Below are positions 36,291 to 47,393 of a stretch of 64,000 nucleotides of DNA, one piece after another. Location of the stretch: the NCBI GenBank assembly GCA_016806645.1, contig JACSYO010002054.1:424501-488500 (forward strand). Reading direction: 5' to 3'. The notes under the pieces were generated by a model. The model was not told where the DNA came from. It saw only the letters and a program-made list of their open reading frames with translations, and did no database searches. Numbering within the stretch: position 1 is the first letter of the stretch; every line of letters begins with the position of its first letter. Source of the DNA: Ophiodon elongatus. Taxonomy: Eukaryota; Chordata; Actinopteri; Perciformes; Hexagrammidae. The translations under genes and the position numbers were made by a program.

Positions 36291-38173
36291 TCTCATAGGG
36301 AACTACTGCTTCTCCAACTGAAATTGCTTCTGGTTGTCTAAAAAGCAGGAAAAAACTTTCCTTGACAAGTGCAATGTCGAAAGTTCAAAAGTTCTTGCCT
36401 GGTGAATGTAATCAGAAAACTGAAAACTGAACAAATAAAAAAAATCTGACAAAGTTCCACAGAGCGAAACACAGAGGCTGGCCACAGAGACAATCGAACT
36501 TGGTGTCACTAGGCCAGGCTACCATTGGCTAGTTAGAACTGGGGGCGGGATAGGGAGGCGGCTGCCGATGCGGAGGGATTGAAACTTTCCTCAGCAATTC
36601 ATGATGCTTAAAAAATGCCGAACCTAACAAAAGTGCAGTTACTGTTCGTGGCTACTCCGTGGTGTTGGCACACATTTAGCCACTCTGGGCAATTGTCTAG
36701 TTTGCCTTTATGGACACGCCTTTGCAGTGTACCACCGAAGAATGTGTGCATGTCAAACATGCATACACTTACCACATGGCAAAACAACCGATCAGCCATA
36801 AACAATGCACATTTATATAATATGCCTCCTACTACTCTGATTAATTCAACACCTACTGCTTGTGGAACATTTGATTTGAATATCAAGTGCTGTACAGTTG
36901 CATGAAAGTCAGTAAAGTTTGTGAAGCGCGAGGACACTTCACATTGTCTCAGTGATCCCCAACACAATTGGTTAAGAACATCTTTATTGAACTATGCAAA
37001 CGAGGCCCTCATCTCTAAGGACCATGCACGTCTCTTGTTGAGTCAAGCATCTCTCAAGAAGGCGATGGTGAAAAGGGAGAGTTGACAAGTAAGACAAATT
37101 TTTAATAAATAAAAATCTAGGCATTTCCACTTCACGGAAGCTCTTGAGACGGGAACTTAACATGATGAAGCTGCTGATGATGGCCCAGATGCCCCAGCAG
37201 AATGCCTGTCATCATGGATGCCCTCACTGGAGAAGCATTCTGTCCTGTTCCACATTATCTTGTGATAGAAGGCCGTGTTTGTTCGCTCATCGTTGTCAGG
37301 ACATCTCACTTCTGCAAACTCTGCACTCTTTCTCCTGTTCTGCAATAACTGTTAATTACGTGAGTGGTCCAACCTACACACTTCTTCTGGGGAAATGCAT
37401 CAAAAACAATCTGCTGGCCTTGCAGTATGTTAGTTTTGAGTTTGATATCAGTGACATTTTATGGGAAAAATCACAAATACATCATGAAACATTCATTTGA
37501 AGTAAGTTAAGTAGCATGATATTAGTTGATCTGGACCTCTTCTTATTGTAGGGAGCCCAAGCCAGTGGGGCCAGCCACTGTAGTTTTGCCTAAGCAGCTA
37601 CAATGTACACTCACCTACTAAGCTCATGATGTTCTGTTTCTCTTGATCTTGTCCGAAATATGTAAATTTAACTATATGTTTATTAATGAGGTCATAGTTA
37701 AAGGTGGTGTTGTTCTGTACTACATCATATTAAAGTGTTTCTAACATTTTGTCCTCCCTATTTACCAACATGAAGGGTTCAGAAGATAAGTAACACCAAT
37801 ATAATGTAGTCCAATACAACACCACAGGGCTGTCAAAAATAACGATTTTTAGATACATATATAGCTTCTGAATCTTTGTAGTCTATTGAGGAAGGCGGAA
37901 GGCCAGCCATGGGGGTCGTTGTTGTTCTGTAACTACTCCTCCGTTCTCTGCATGTTTCATTATCTAAATATTTTCTGAGCAGGAGCCTTAGATTATTTGG
38001 TATAATTTGGGATCCACCAGAGGCTTAGCGCTCACCTCTTGTTCTCTCCGTTCTACCTGTATTTAAATATGTATGAGGCTTCTGTTTTTGTAGAGAATAC
38101 TTTTTTCACCAAGGTACAGCTTGCAGTTCTTGGAACCATTTATCAGTTGCAAAGTGTAATGCAGGCAGGCAAG
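36291..38173. other. Intron sequence, nothing recognised
   Basis: Frames of 118 and 119 codons (37144-37500 +, 36608-36967 -) have no recognised domain. The first 200 bp could be the 5' end of the LINE fragment. No exon signals stand out. Confidence 0.35.
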
Positions 38174-38395
38174 CTCTGTGGCTGTGACTGGCTCACTGGT
38201 AGAGCGGAGGACCGGTGGTCGATCCCCAGCTCCGCTAGTCTATGTCGATTTGTCCTGGGGCAAATCACGTAGGCTGTGCCTGCAGTGTATGAATAGTATG
38301 ACTGTTAGATAGTCCTGATGAGCAGGTAGGCTTGCCATCAGTGTATGAATGGGTGTGAATGGGTGAATGATGATGAAGTGATAACAATTTAGAGA
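38174..38395 (+). mobile_element. tRNA-derived SINE, 3' truncated
   Basis: The head has an A-box-like TGGCTCACTGGTAGAGCGGA and a B-box-like GGTCGATCCCC. The core TGTCGATTTGTCCTGGGGCA and the GAATGGGTGTGAATGGGTGAATGATGA block follow. The L2-like tail present at 44450 is missing. Confidence 0.8.
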
Positions 38396-40239
38396 CGCCA
38401 GCTGTAAAAACTGGTTAAAACCACTGGATGTTCATACGCTCTGTATCTGTGAGTGGTTAGTTAGCAGTGGAAGCTAATAAGCCTGAGTAATACATATAAC
38501 ATGCATGAATTTAATGAACAATAATTGAAAAATAACACAAATTAATGATTTCATCAGTGACAAAAATCTATCAATGTGGATATAAAGACTCAAAAGTGGT
38601 CGCCCTAACAGAGGAATACATGGGCCTGTGAACATTTAGAGTCAAATATTCACACTGACAAAGGTGTCTTTACCTTTTGAAAGGCCCATGATATATTGTT
38701 TCTCCTCTCCGGGTTTCCTGAGATGAATTCATTAATAGATCCATCAGTGTCCACTGACGCTGTGTCTCCGTGGGTTTGTAACAGCCGTGCTGTTCAGCTA
38801 CTTTGAGCTGCTGCCTCCAGATGTCAGATACCAGAAAAGACCACTCACCAGTGAAGGCAGTGACCAGAGATGAAAACATCGTATGTCATTTATCATATAT
38901 CTGGAGAAGCTGGGAAACATGAAAGAACAATGAACACGTTTTCATGTCTCAAGGCTGACAGAATGACCAGTGGGTTGCTCATTGTGACATTTGGAGTCTG
39001 CAACCCATCCAGCATGGTGTTAGGCTGAACTGTCAGCAGTGGAGCAGTTCTCCGTGAACCATCTGCCACGAATGTTTGAAAAGCTTTATTTTGCGAACTT
39101 TCTACCGGGGAAATGTTTCAAGTGGTACATCGTCATGCTACTTCCACTTTAGTCTGACTTTCTGGATCAGGACTGTGGGTAAAACTTCAAATCAGGCATT
39201 GCGGTGAATATGCCAAACATCCTAATCATTTGAATGTGGGTGGTGGCTTTAACCTGCGGCGGTGGGGGCCACAGTGGATATTTTTCTGCTGCTGCTTTAA
39301 GTTCAAGTTTTAGTAGGTTTTAAATTATAAATATTTTTTTTTTGACTTTGCCTTTATTTTCCTTGAGTCCGCCATAGTATTCATTATTTTTTCATCTTTT
39401 TTAGATGCAATATTCAATTTCATAGCAATATTATTTTTCATTAATGTATGTGCAATATAACTTTCGACAACTTTTTCAATATCATTGACACTATCTCTCT
39501 CAATATTATGCTCAATATTACTTTTTATTTTAGTTTCCATTCCGCACTGGTGTTAGTATCACTTCATATACACGATACATTTTACTCTTGTATGGTCTCA
39601 GTTGTTGTAATTTACAATTTTTTATTTTAGATGACTTTTTTTACGACATTTATTTACCTCACTCTTATTGCTATTGTGTTCTATTTTGCTCTATATTTTA
39701 GTTTATAATTTTCTTTTATTAATTTTAGTTTAATAAACTTAATAATTGTTATTATATTGTTCATATACGTTTAGATTTGTATTCTATTGTTTTTTGCTAT
39801 TCTTCTCTTGCACAATAAATTCCTTCGGGATTAATAAAGTTCTATTTTATCTTATCCTATCTTTCAAAGAACCTTTCAAATTAGGCTCTTGTATGACATG
39901 TGCCATCTGTGAAGTGATTTAGGCGTGAAGGCTCATGATCAATCATCCAACTGAACTCTGCCATTTGCTGAATGCTGCTCCCACTTTCACACACTGACAT
40001 ATGTTTATCAAGCACATTCACACATTTATGGTAGTCCTCTATACATATCTTTCCCATCATCACTATGATTTTCCTACATGTATTATATTCTGTTCCATGT
40101 GCTATCTTGTGTATCCATATTCACTTTACAGAGTATACTGCTGATGTCTTTTATATTCTGTGCTGCTGCTGCATTACTGCATATTGACTTAATTTAATTA
40201 AATTTTTTTCTTCGTTTCTATTAGGGGTTGTATTTTGAG
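38396..40239. other. AT-rich intron sequence with a LINE-like tail
   Basis: Nothing was recognised to about 39300. From there to 39850 the DNA is very T-rich and ends in AATAAATTCCTTCGGGATTA followed by ATAAAGTTCTATTTTATCTTATCC, which is the 3' end pattern of RTE/Rex-type LINEs in fish (+ orientation). No coding remnant of that LINE was found. Confidence 0.45.
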
Positions 40240-40830
40240 GTTGGCATTTATTAAGGGCATGGGCAATATGGCCAAAATTTAAAATAAAAAATTAGCATAT
40301 GCTAAAATATCATTGACTGATGATAAGAATAATAATAAAAGACAATTCACCACCTGCAAGGGTGACATTTTCAAAGAACAATACAGGCTGTCAGTTCCAC
40401 ACGGTTCTACTAAATAGAGCATGGTGTAGCATCAGCACAGATAGAGCAGAAAAGTCTGCTCACATCTGCGCACGACGTTTGCGGTTCTTGACGAGACATG
40501 AGATTGCTACTGCAAACAGACGGCTAGCTAGCGTTAGCTACACAGCAAATAGGGACAGACTGACTCTCCACACAGTTCAGTCGACTCATGTGGCTTCACC
40601 TTTTACAAACAGAGATAAGTTGTCAGCAAACACGGACCAAGACCTCAGATCAGTGTGCAGCCGTTTTTTCTCCACCAGGGGGATCGTGCGATACGTCACA
40701 CGTGTATTGTCTGTGAGTGAATATCTGCCCATGGTTGATCTCATATTGTGCTGCAGCAAACTACATAATATTTTGGGTGTCCAGTTATGGCCTCAAGGAC
40801 CTCCGCATAAAAATACCTAGAAAATCAAAA
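40240..40830. other. 166-codon open frame of unknown nature
   Basis: 40320-40820 (+) is the longest open frame in the window outside tandem repeats. The product is basic and rich in Ser, Arg and Thr, with no recognised domain, signal or membrane segment. A palindromic CTAGCTAGCGTTAGCTA word inside it and a 5' flank of AT-rich words suggest it may lie in an unclassified DNA transposon. It is not called a gene. Confidence 0.25.
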
Positions 40831-40964
40831 AGTGATCCTCAAAAGTCTTTTCCCGCTAAAATTCCGTCTTTGTTTCTTCATTACAGCTAAACGGCTGAAG
40901 GGTAAACAAAAAGACTATGTTTTGTAATGGAGACGATGTTTCAACCAGACCGACGATAAAAAGT

Positions 40965-41280
40965 TGCTCTTCCTCAGGTTTCTGCCATTTTTCCATGTGA
41001 ACATTTTCAGGGGGGTAGTTTTTCCTGAAGCAAAGTGAGGATCAAAGTCAAGTCCATTTTATTCATACAGCACCAAATCATGACAGAGTTTATCTCATGA
41101 CACTAATAGAGCAGGTCCAGACTGTACTGTTTAATTCACAGAGACCCAACATTGCCCCACGACTAAGCACTAGAGCAACAAAGCGTGTCGTATGCTGCAC
41201 AGACTATGAAGCCCATGGAAGCAAATTGTGATTTGTGATATTGGCCAATAGAAATAAAATTGACTTTACTTGACTTGAAA
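40965..41280 (+). mobile_element. LINE 3' tail with a nested insertion
   Basis: The left part (CTCTTCCTCAGGTTTCTGCC ... AGTTTTTCCTGAAGC ... GTGAGGATC) and right part (GTGTCGTATGCTG ... GACTATGAAGCCC ... GTGATATTGGCCAATAGA, ending in AAATTGACTTTACTTGACTTG) together make a well-known teleost non-LTR 3' tail. About 100 bp of a second tail-like repeat (TCCATTTTATTCATACAGCA ... CACAGAGACCCAACA) separates them. Confidence 0.6.
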
Positions 41281-42758
41281 GATTCCTCTGAGCAACAGTT
41301 CAATAGGAATAAGAGAAACCACCAGTCATTGGTAAAAGAAAAACCTGAATATTCTTTGAATATATGCTGAAAATCATTATTCGTATCTGTCTACTGCACA
41401 AAGAAAAGAGCCAACATATGCAGTACTCTTGTACATCACAGACTTGTATGTGTGTGAAGATTATAAGGTGCACAATGACTCCAGATGCATTTAATTTTGC
41501 CTCCTGTGTGTCAGTGAGCCAGGGGCCTTGGTAGCTACTGACAATGATAATGTGTCTTTGATGGCTTCTATTCATCTGCTGTGGCACCTTTTTGTTGCTG
41601 ATGGAAATCTCATCATTGCCGTGGGTATTGAGTACTGAGCTCCCGGTAAAATGGATGGCATGGCCATTCCACATTGCAGTAGCATTCCACTGGGGCCACA
41701 ACTTTAATGAAAGGGAAGCTCAGCATCATGTCTGAAGACAACCATTGGAATGATCACGACTGTTTTGTGAAGCCAAATTGAATACTTTTGGAAATCCTCT
41801 AAATCTTCATCCCTCCAATTTGTGTTTGCCAAACATGTATTGTAACATTATCAGAATGCTGTACACTCACACGACCACGGGTGAATTTGATTCGTCATGA
41901 GGCGTGGACGTGACAAAAAGAGACCCCATTCATGGATCATTATCTTTGAATAAGAGCCTAAATTAGAGCGCTGGCTTCGACTCATTTGTTCTCCTCTCTT
42001 CGTTCGGGAAGTCATTTCAGGTGACATGTTGAAATAGAGAGTGCTTTATTGCTCGGGATGTCTCGTGGGAGCCGTCGTTAGTTGGAGCAGGCGTTGACTA
42101 AATGAGGAATTAACTTAGTGTTATTCTGTCACCATTATGTGTTTGTCTTCTCTTTGAAGTTATTTAGGGGCTCTGCATGTGCGAATTCAAAGCTGTAAGC
42201 TGACATCAGGTTCAGGGATTCTCCTGTCATCCTATTGTTGCCTCTGTAGCATTCCTCTAGAATTACCTTAAAGATTACTCATTTTCCTAAGCTTTGTCTT
42301 TTCTTTCTTTTTTTTTTGTTGCAAGTGACCTACTTGTAAGTAACGCTGTAACAATTATTGAAAATTGTTATTCACAAAATGTCAAGATTAAAATTAGACT
42401 TAAAAATGGTCTGGTGAAAAGGATACTTCATTTCTTCTCCTAAAGTGTTTAATAATCTAATTTAGCCGGAGGTAGGAGTCTTAATTTGTGTGAAACCGTT
42501 GGTTCTTTAGGGTAGACGAGACACTTTGTCAAAGAATGACCTCAGAAATATGAGCTTTATGAACAGTATTCTAAGGTTCATTGTGCCTCATCGACTAATA
42601 CCATGCTAAGTTTGTTCTTGTGGATGTGTTTGTAAGAAAGGTCCTAAGATAAATCTAAGTGGGCAGTGTCCAGTAGTATTTTCAATAACCAGGGTTGGTT
42701 GTTGATCTCTGTGTTCTTGGCTTCAATAGTTGTTGAACTATACCCATGATGACCTCAT
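41281..42758. other. Intron sequence with conserved-looking stretch
   Basis: No exon was recognised. A minus frame of 133 codons at 41300-41701 has no domain. The stretch at about 41880-42150 is balanced in composition with several TAATTA-like and CATTTA words and no repeat match inside this window. Confidence 0.35.
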
Positions 42759-43103
42759 GCGGGCGGCTGTGGCTCAGTGGTAGAGCTGGTTCTCCAGCAA
42801 TCCATCCGTTCAATCCCCCAGCTCCTCCAGTCTGCATGTCCTTGGGCAAGATACCGAACCTCAAACTGCCTCCTGAGTTGTGCCATTTGTGTGCGAATGT
42901 GCGAGACGGAGCAGTTTAGTCTCGATGTGTGAATGAGCATTTTAGTTCACATCCTGATCCTGGGCAGGTAGCAGCTTGTGTCTGAATGTGTGTGTGTGAA
43001 TTGGTGAAAGTTGTAAATTGCTTTTTTGTAATCGAAAGACCAGAATAATACATAAATATATGTGCTATTTATCTACGCTATATAAATGCAGGCTATTTAC
43101 CAT
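42759..43103 (+). mobile_element. tRNA-derived SINE, near full length
   Basis: The head is GGCGGCTGTGGCTCAGTGGT, a clear tRNA A-box context, then TTCAATCCCC as B box. The core reads GCATGTCCTTGGGCAAGATA; then a longer body and the tail CGCTATATAAATGCAGGCTA. The middle differs from the 44-kb copy (two GTGTGAATG-type blocks instead of one), suggesting a different subfamily. Confidence 0.8.
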
Positions 43104-43194
43104 TGACCATGCATGACTACCGTCATAATTTTGTGCCACTGCAGAACAAGCTAGTTCTCCAGCAAGCAAAACTCATCAATCAGTAAACTAATGG

Positions 43195-43318
43195 AGACAC
43201 TCCGATGCGAGGGCTGAAGGACGGAGGGTGTTGTATGCTCTACAGATTGTGAAGCCCCCTGAGACATATTTGTGATGTGTGATATTGGGTTATATAAGTA
43301 CAATTGACTGTGATGTCA
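43195..43318 (+). mobile_element. LINE 3' tail fragment
   Basis: GAGGGTGTTGTATGCTCTAC, then AGATTGTGAAGCCCCCTGAG and TGATATTGGGTTATATAAGT: the same tail family as 40965-41280 and, inverted, 45716-45780. Confidence 0.65.
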
Positions 43319-43689
43319 CTTTTCATGCTCACAAATAACTTGCATATGGACTGCAGCCTCCATCTCTGTGTCACTCTCACAGCTGCTCTGGGGTCAGGGT
43401 CGACACTGTGAATCAAATATGCTGTCTAAGTTGCCTATATTTAGTTTGAATTATTATTTTTTTTCTAACACACAAGATCACTCATATGTGTGAGGACTGC
43501 AGCCTGAAGTCCTTCATTTTTTTGTGAAAGAGAAAGTGTGAAATGCAACATCTTTAGGATGACAATCTATTTTATTATGCGAGCCATGTAAACCTATCAC
43601 ACCCACTGTCAAGCTTATATAGTGCTCCTAATAGTGCACCTATTACGCAAAACCATGCATTAGTCACCTTCAGAAAGACTGCAATATTG

Positions 43690-44065
43690 CAAAGGGCAGA
43701 CCATAGGATGCCCTTCCTGATGCTCTCACCTCTGGACTACCGCAGTGCTCTTTTAACTTTACTACCATGAAACTCTGGATAGACCTCAGTTGATACAAAG
43801 CGCAGCTCCCAGAGGTTTAACACGAGCAAGTAAAAGAGCAACATCTCTTTTAGAATTGACAGTAAAATGTAATCACTAGTTTTTAAGGCTCTGTGTAGTT
43901 TAGCACCTCCAAACCAGGTGGACTGAATGTTAACAGTAAGGAGAGGCTGCCTTCTCTTATGGATCAAACGTGTGGAACAGCCTGTCCTTAAATATCTACA
44001 ATGCAACTTCTGTTAATTCCTGAAAGAAAATCTTCAGACTCACCTGTTTGATGTTGCTTTTAAAA
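43690..44065 (+). mobile_element. L2/Rex-like LINE fragment, extreme C-terminus of ORF2
   Basis: Frame-shifted plus-strand translation yields SPLDYRSALLT, then LVFKALCSLAPPNQVD, a RRGCLLLWIKR segment, VEQPVLKYLQCN and LKENLQTHLFDV. These follow the order of the last 120 residues of L2/Rex-type pol. Several in-frame stops are present. It ends close to a SINE whose tail resembles an L2 3' end. Confidence 0.75.
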
Positions 44066-44193
44066 ATGTATTTTATTGAAAGTTTAATTTTATTCCTCCC
44101 TGTTTTATGTATTTCAATGTTTTACTACCGACACCCTTCAACACCCTAGCTGTTATAAAGCACCTACATCAATCAATATTGAGTAAATCAATT

Positions 44194-44492
44194 TGCCGGG
44201 GCAACTGTTGCTCAGAAAGTAGAGCGGGTCGTCCCTCAAACAGAAGATCGGCAGTTCGATCCCCGGCTCCTCTCGTCCATGTCGATGTGTCCTTGGGCAA
44301 GACACTTAACCCCAAATTGCTCCCGTGGGCTGTGTCATCGCCGTGTGAATGATGGGCAGGCAGTAGCTTTCATGGTGGCCCCTGTCATCGGTGTATGAAT
44401 GGGTGTGAGTGGGTGAATGATGACATGTAATGTGAAAGCACTTTGAGTGGTCGGAAGACTAGAAAAGATCTATAAAAGTACAGTGCATTTAT
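44194..44492 (+). mobile_element. tRNA-derived SINE, full length
   Basis: Reference copy of the family in this window. The head is GGGGCAACTGTTGCTCAGAA, then GTAGAGCGG. The B-box-like CAGTTCGATCCCC is followed by the core CGATGTGTCCTTGGGCAAGA, then CACTTAACCCC. Then come GAATGGGTGTGAGTGGGTGA, the tail AAAGCACTTTGAGTGGTCGG and ATCTATAAAAGTACAGTGCA. RNA polymerase III boxes are intact by eye; a pure A tail is absent. Confidence 0.88.
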
Positions 44493-45109
44493 CAATTCAC
44501 AATTTTTTTTTACAGTGCACATACTGTCAGTTATTTTAACAGCATATTACTGTATATTGAATCACAGGGGGTCATTTTACAGTTTATGTCAGAATGTTAC
44601 TGTTTATTGCATTTTTTCCCCACAAATTAAAAAAAGTAGAAAACACAAGAACACACATCAATACAATATTGCTGTCGTTTATTACAAGTCCTCAATAACG
44701 TGTGCAGCTGACTTTGTAAAACATCATATTTGGAAAATTTGTACTACAAAACTGACAAGGTACAGCAACTTTGGAAGAAACAGTCTGCAATAAAATTATT
44801 ATTATTATTATTAACAGGCTTTAATAAAAGTGAAAACGCAAAAGAGAAGAGAGGGAGACAAAATAAAACAATTGTGCAACACAATGTCAAAATGGTAAAA
44901 TATGAAAATATAAAACCAGAGCTCAGGGATAAAAAGTACAAAGAAGAGAGAACAGTAAGAGACAGAAAGGAGAAAGAAGATGGTTAGTTGTTAGTTTAAT
45001 TTTAGGGAAGGAGGTTACCTCATAAGTGGGCTGAATCAGTAGAGTGGTAGTATGAGGAGACAAGCAGAGACTAGAAAAGGCATCGGTATCAACTTGTGTG
45101 TTAGCTTCA
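44493..45109. other. AT-rich intron sequence
   Basis: TTTTACAGTG and TTAACAGCATATTACTGTAT words suggest a fragment of a teleost DNA transposon at about 44500-44620. A short (ATT) run lies at about 44797-44813. No exon was seen. Confidence 0.35.
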
Positions 45110-45960
45110 GCTTGAAAAGTATATTATTTATGTATTTTAAGCACTACTTCAGGCAGTTGAAGCAGTAGTTGAAATAGCTGAAGCAGTACTTGATGTATTT
45201 TAAGAAGTTTTAAGAGCAGGCCTAACAATGCTCTGATAAAGTATAGTGAAATCAGAAGTAGCGTATCCTGATGCTGAAGATTTGGAGCGCTTTTTAAAAT
45301 TATTTTTAATTCACCTCCGTTTGAAGAGCACAGGGATTCAGCCCATACATGTTTGAGCCTTATTTGCCCAACAATTTAAATATGTATTGAACTGTTTTCA
45401 AGCCACTGACTATAATCTAACCAGTTCGTATTTCTTAACCTATTGTTTTGGCGTGGCTGTTCTTCATTCTCTGCAGCTGATTACATCAAGATACTGGGAA
45501 CGGGTGCAGATCATTTCATCTGGTTCTCAACATTGATCACAGTAACTGTCTAATGTCACTATAATTGACGAGAGCATCATTCAACCTGCTCTTTAGCAGT
45601 TGTTTAAGGAATTGAAACTGTAGTTTAAGTATATGAGGGTGTTGCTTGAATATATAAAGCAGTACTTAAAGTAGCTGAATCAGGTATTGAGTTATTTGAA
45701 GCAATATGAACAGTAGTTCAATTCAATATATTTTGTATAGCCCAAAATCAAAAATTGCAAATTAGCCTCAGAGGGCAAAAGTGAAGCAATAGTTGTAGCC
45801 TACATTCCTGTAGTAATTAAAACAATAGAAAAGACTGGAGAAATTTAGTTCTCAAATAGTACTTCTATGAGCAATAGTAAAAGTAAAATTATCAGTAGGC
45901 GGTAGCAGGATAGTTAAAGATTAGTACTGCAATTACTTTAAGCGTACTTGACTGAAAACT
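45110..45960. repeat. Degenerate tandem repeat of GAAGCAGTAGTT-like words
   Basis: Words such as GAAGCAGTAGTTGAA, GAAGCAGTACTTGA, AAGCAGTACTTAAAGTAG and GAACAGTAGTTCAA recur at irregular spacing. This looks like an old short-period array broken by substitutions, with a LINE tail (45716-45780) inserted. The exact period cannot be fixed by eye. Confidence 0.45.
45716..45780 (-). mobile_element. LINE 3' tail fragment, inverted
   Basis: Plus-strand TTCAATTCAATATATTTTGT, then ATAGCCCAAAATC and TTAGCCTCAGAGGGC, is the reverse complement of the tail family at 43195-43318. Confidence 0.65.
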
Positions 45961-45979
45961 TTAAATACTACTATCACGG

Positions 45980-46050
45980 TGGTTGCTAGGTGTGCTAGGT
46001 GGTTGGCTTGAGTGTTTGTTATGGTTGCTATGGTGTTCTAAGATGGTGCT
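45980..46050. repeat. GGTTGCTA-type low-complexity repeat
   Basis: Overlapping GGTGGTTGCTAGGTG, GCTAGGTGGTTGG and ATGGTTGCTATGGTGTTCTA words form a short repeat of a kind frequent in fish genomes. Confidence 0.5.
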
Positions 46051-46675
46051 TTGTCAAGCACATTATTGCAATGTTTATATGCATAAAAGAGTATTACGTC
46101 TACTGTTTTACTGGAGCTGAAGCAAGCGCATTATAACAGTGACAAGACAGCTGTGACCTACCTAGATAAAGTCCCACCCAAAGTCCAGAAAGTTCTTCAA
46201 CAGTGAGGGAACATGTTTGTTGTCACTCTTCTGAACCACCTTCCCAGGTCCTGGGTGGTATTGCTACCTCTTTTCACATGTATACATAGTAACCGTCTTA
46301 ATAATGAAAGAAAAAGAAAGAAAATGATAAAAAGGCACAAATACAGAACTTTTCTGGATCTGCAAACGTGGCTCCCTTCATCAAGAGGTCTGGACTTGGA
46401 ACACTACTCTGTTGCACAAAATGAGCATAGATGCACAGAAGCGAAAAAGGTATGGCCATTTAATTCTATGTTCCTCAATGGAGGATGATGGCAGTTGATT
46501 GTGGGTACACGGAAGACTGAATGTAGTCTCCATGAGATGTATCACCTCTGCCATCTGTCCCCCGTTCAAGGCCTGCTGCTTGTAAATGTTTCCCCTTCCG
46601 TACCTTTTCTCTTCCAATGTGTCAGCTGCCTCTTCTGATGGGGGCTCTGGGTGGAAGCTTGTGCAGCCATAAGTA
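46051..46675. other. Intron sequence beside a coding remnant
   Basis: On the minus strand the frame at 46600-46675 (PPSEEAADTLEEKR, then a GTACGG that could be a donor) might continue the remnant at 46676-47393 in another frame. Otherwise nothing was recognised. Confidence 0.3.
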
Positions 46676-47393
46676 TCAGTCGGCCCACACTGCGGTCCAG
46701 CTCCCCTGCTGGATCCCATGAGCCCCGCCGATACGGTTCCAGTTCCAGTTGATGTCCTCAATCCAAGTTTTTACTTGCTGAAGAAGTGAGGTAAAGCCTC
46801 CAGCAATAAGGACTCCTTTTATGGTCATGTCGGCGAGACTTTTTGAGTACTGCATCACGATGCTCTGACAAACTGTGCTGCAGCACTGGGAGTGACTTTG
46901 GTTTGCGTCACATATTCTAATTCCATCTATCAGCACTTGTAACACCTGGGTCTGACCATTTGTAATGGGTGAAACTATTTCCTGGGGCATTTTGTGCCAT
47001 GACACCTTGAAGACGTTATTTCTTGTGGAGGCACACCGCTGGCCCCTCGTGGTAGTGGCTGTGGTGATGAGCTGGAGGAGGTGGTGGAGCTGATGATGGA
47101 GGACGAGGTGGATGGGAGTCAGGAGCTAGGAGTGATGGTCTTTTTGTCTGAAAAAAACAAAGACATGAATGAATGTTAAAGATGAAAATCACCATTCTCA
47201 ATGATTATCTATGAAAATGTATAGTCATTATAATTATGCACCTTAAACAGCAATGATTTCACTTTATTGAAATAAAATAAATGTGTATGGCTGGAGTATT
47301 ACTGACCTAATCTGAAGAACTCTTTGATGTATAACAGGAAACAGGCCTTTGATGTCCTCCTGTTGGACAAATGTCAGGTCCACGGACCGGACA
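46676..47393 (-). pseudogene. Unrecognised two-exon coding remnant
   Basis: On the minus strand a segment at 47393-47307 is bounded by TTCCCCACAG and GTCAGT splice-like signals and reads VRSVDLTFVQQEDIKG, then LFPVIHQRVLQI. After a 159-bp gap, TTTGTTTTTTTCAG at 47148 would splice in frame to a second segment (47147-46676). There, one TAG (47126-47128) is followed by about 145 open codons ending in a helical, protein-like part: VLQVLIDGIRIC, CQSIVMQYSKSLADM, GGFTSLLQQVKTWIED, INWNWNRIGG. I do not recognise the family. It may be a decayed gene of a transposon or an integrated element, or chance; the stop and the low-complexity stretch after it argue against a working gene. Confidence 0.3.

Noticed and set aside
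36608..36967. 119-codon minus-strand frame as a transposase piece
   Set aside because: I looked for Harbinger-, hAT- and Tc1-type motifs and saw none.
41300..41701. 133-codon minus-strand frame as an exon
   Set aside because: No protein motif was recognised and no splice signals in phase were seen; it may simply be a stop-poor stretch.
44194..44290. A true tRNA gene (also considered at 42759 and 38174)
   Set aside because: The tRNA-like head is followed by the SINE core and LINE-like tail, no complete cloverleaf is visible, and similar copies recur through the window.
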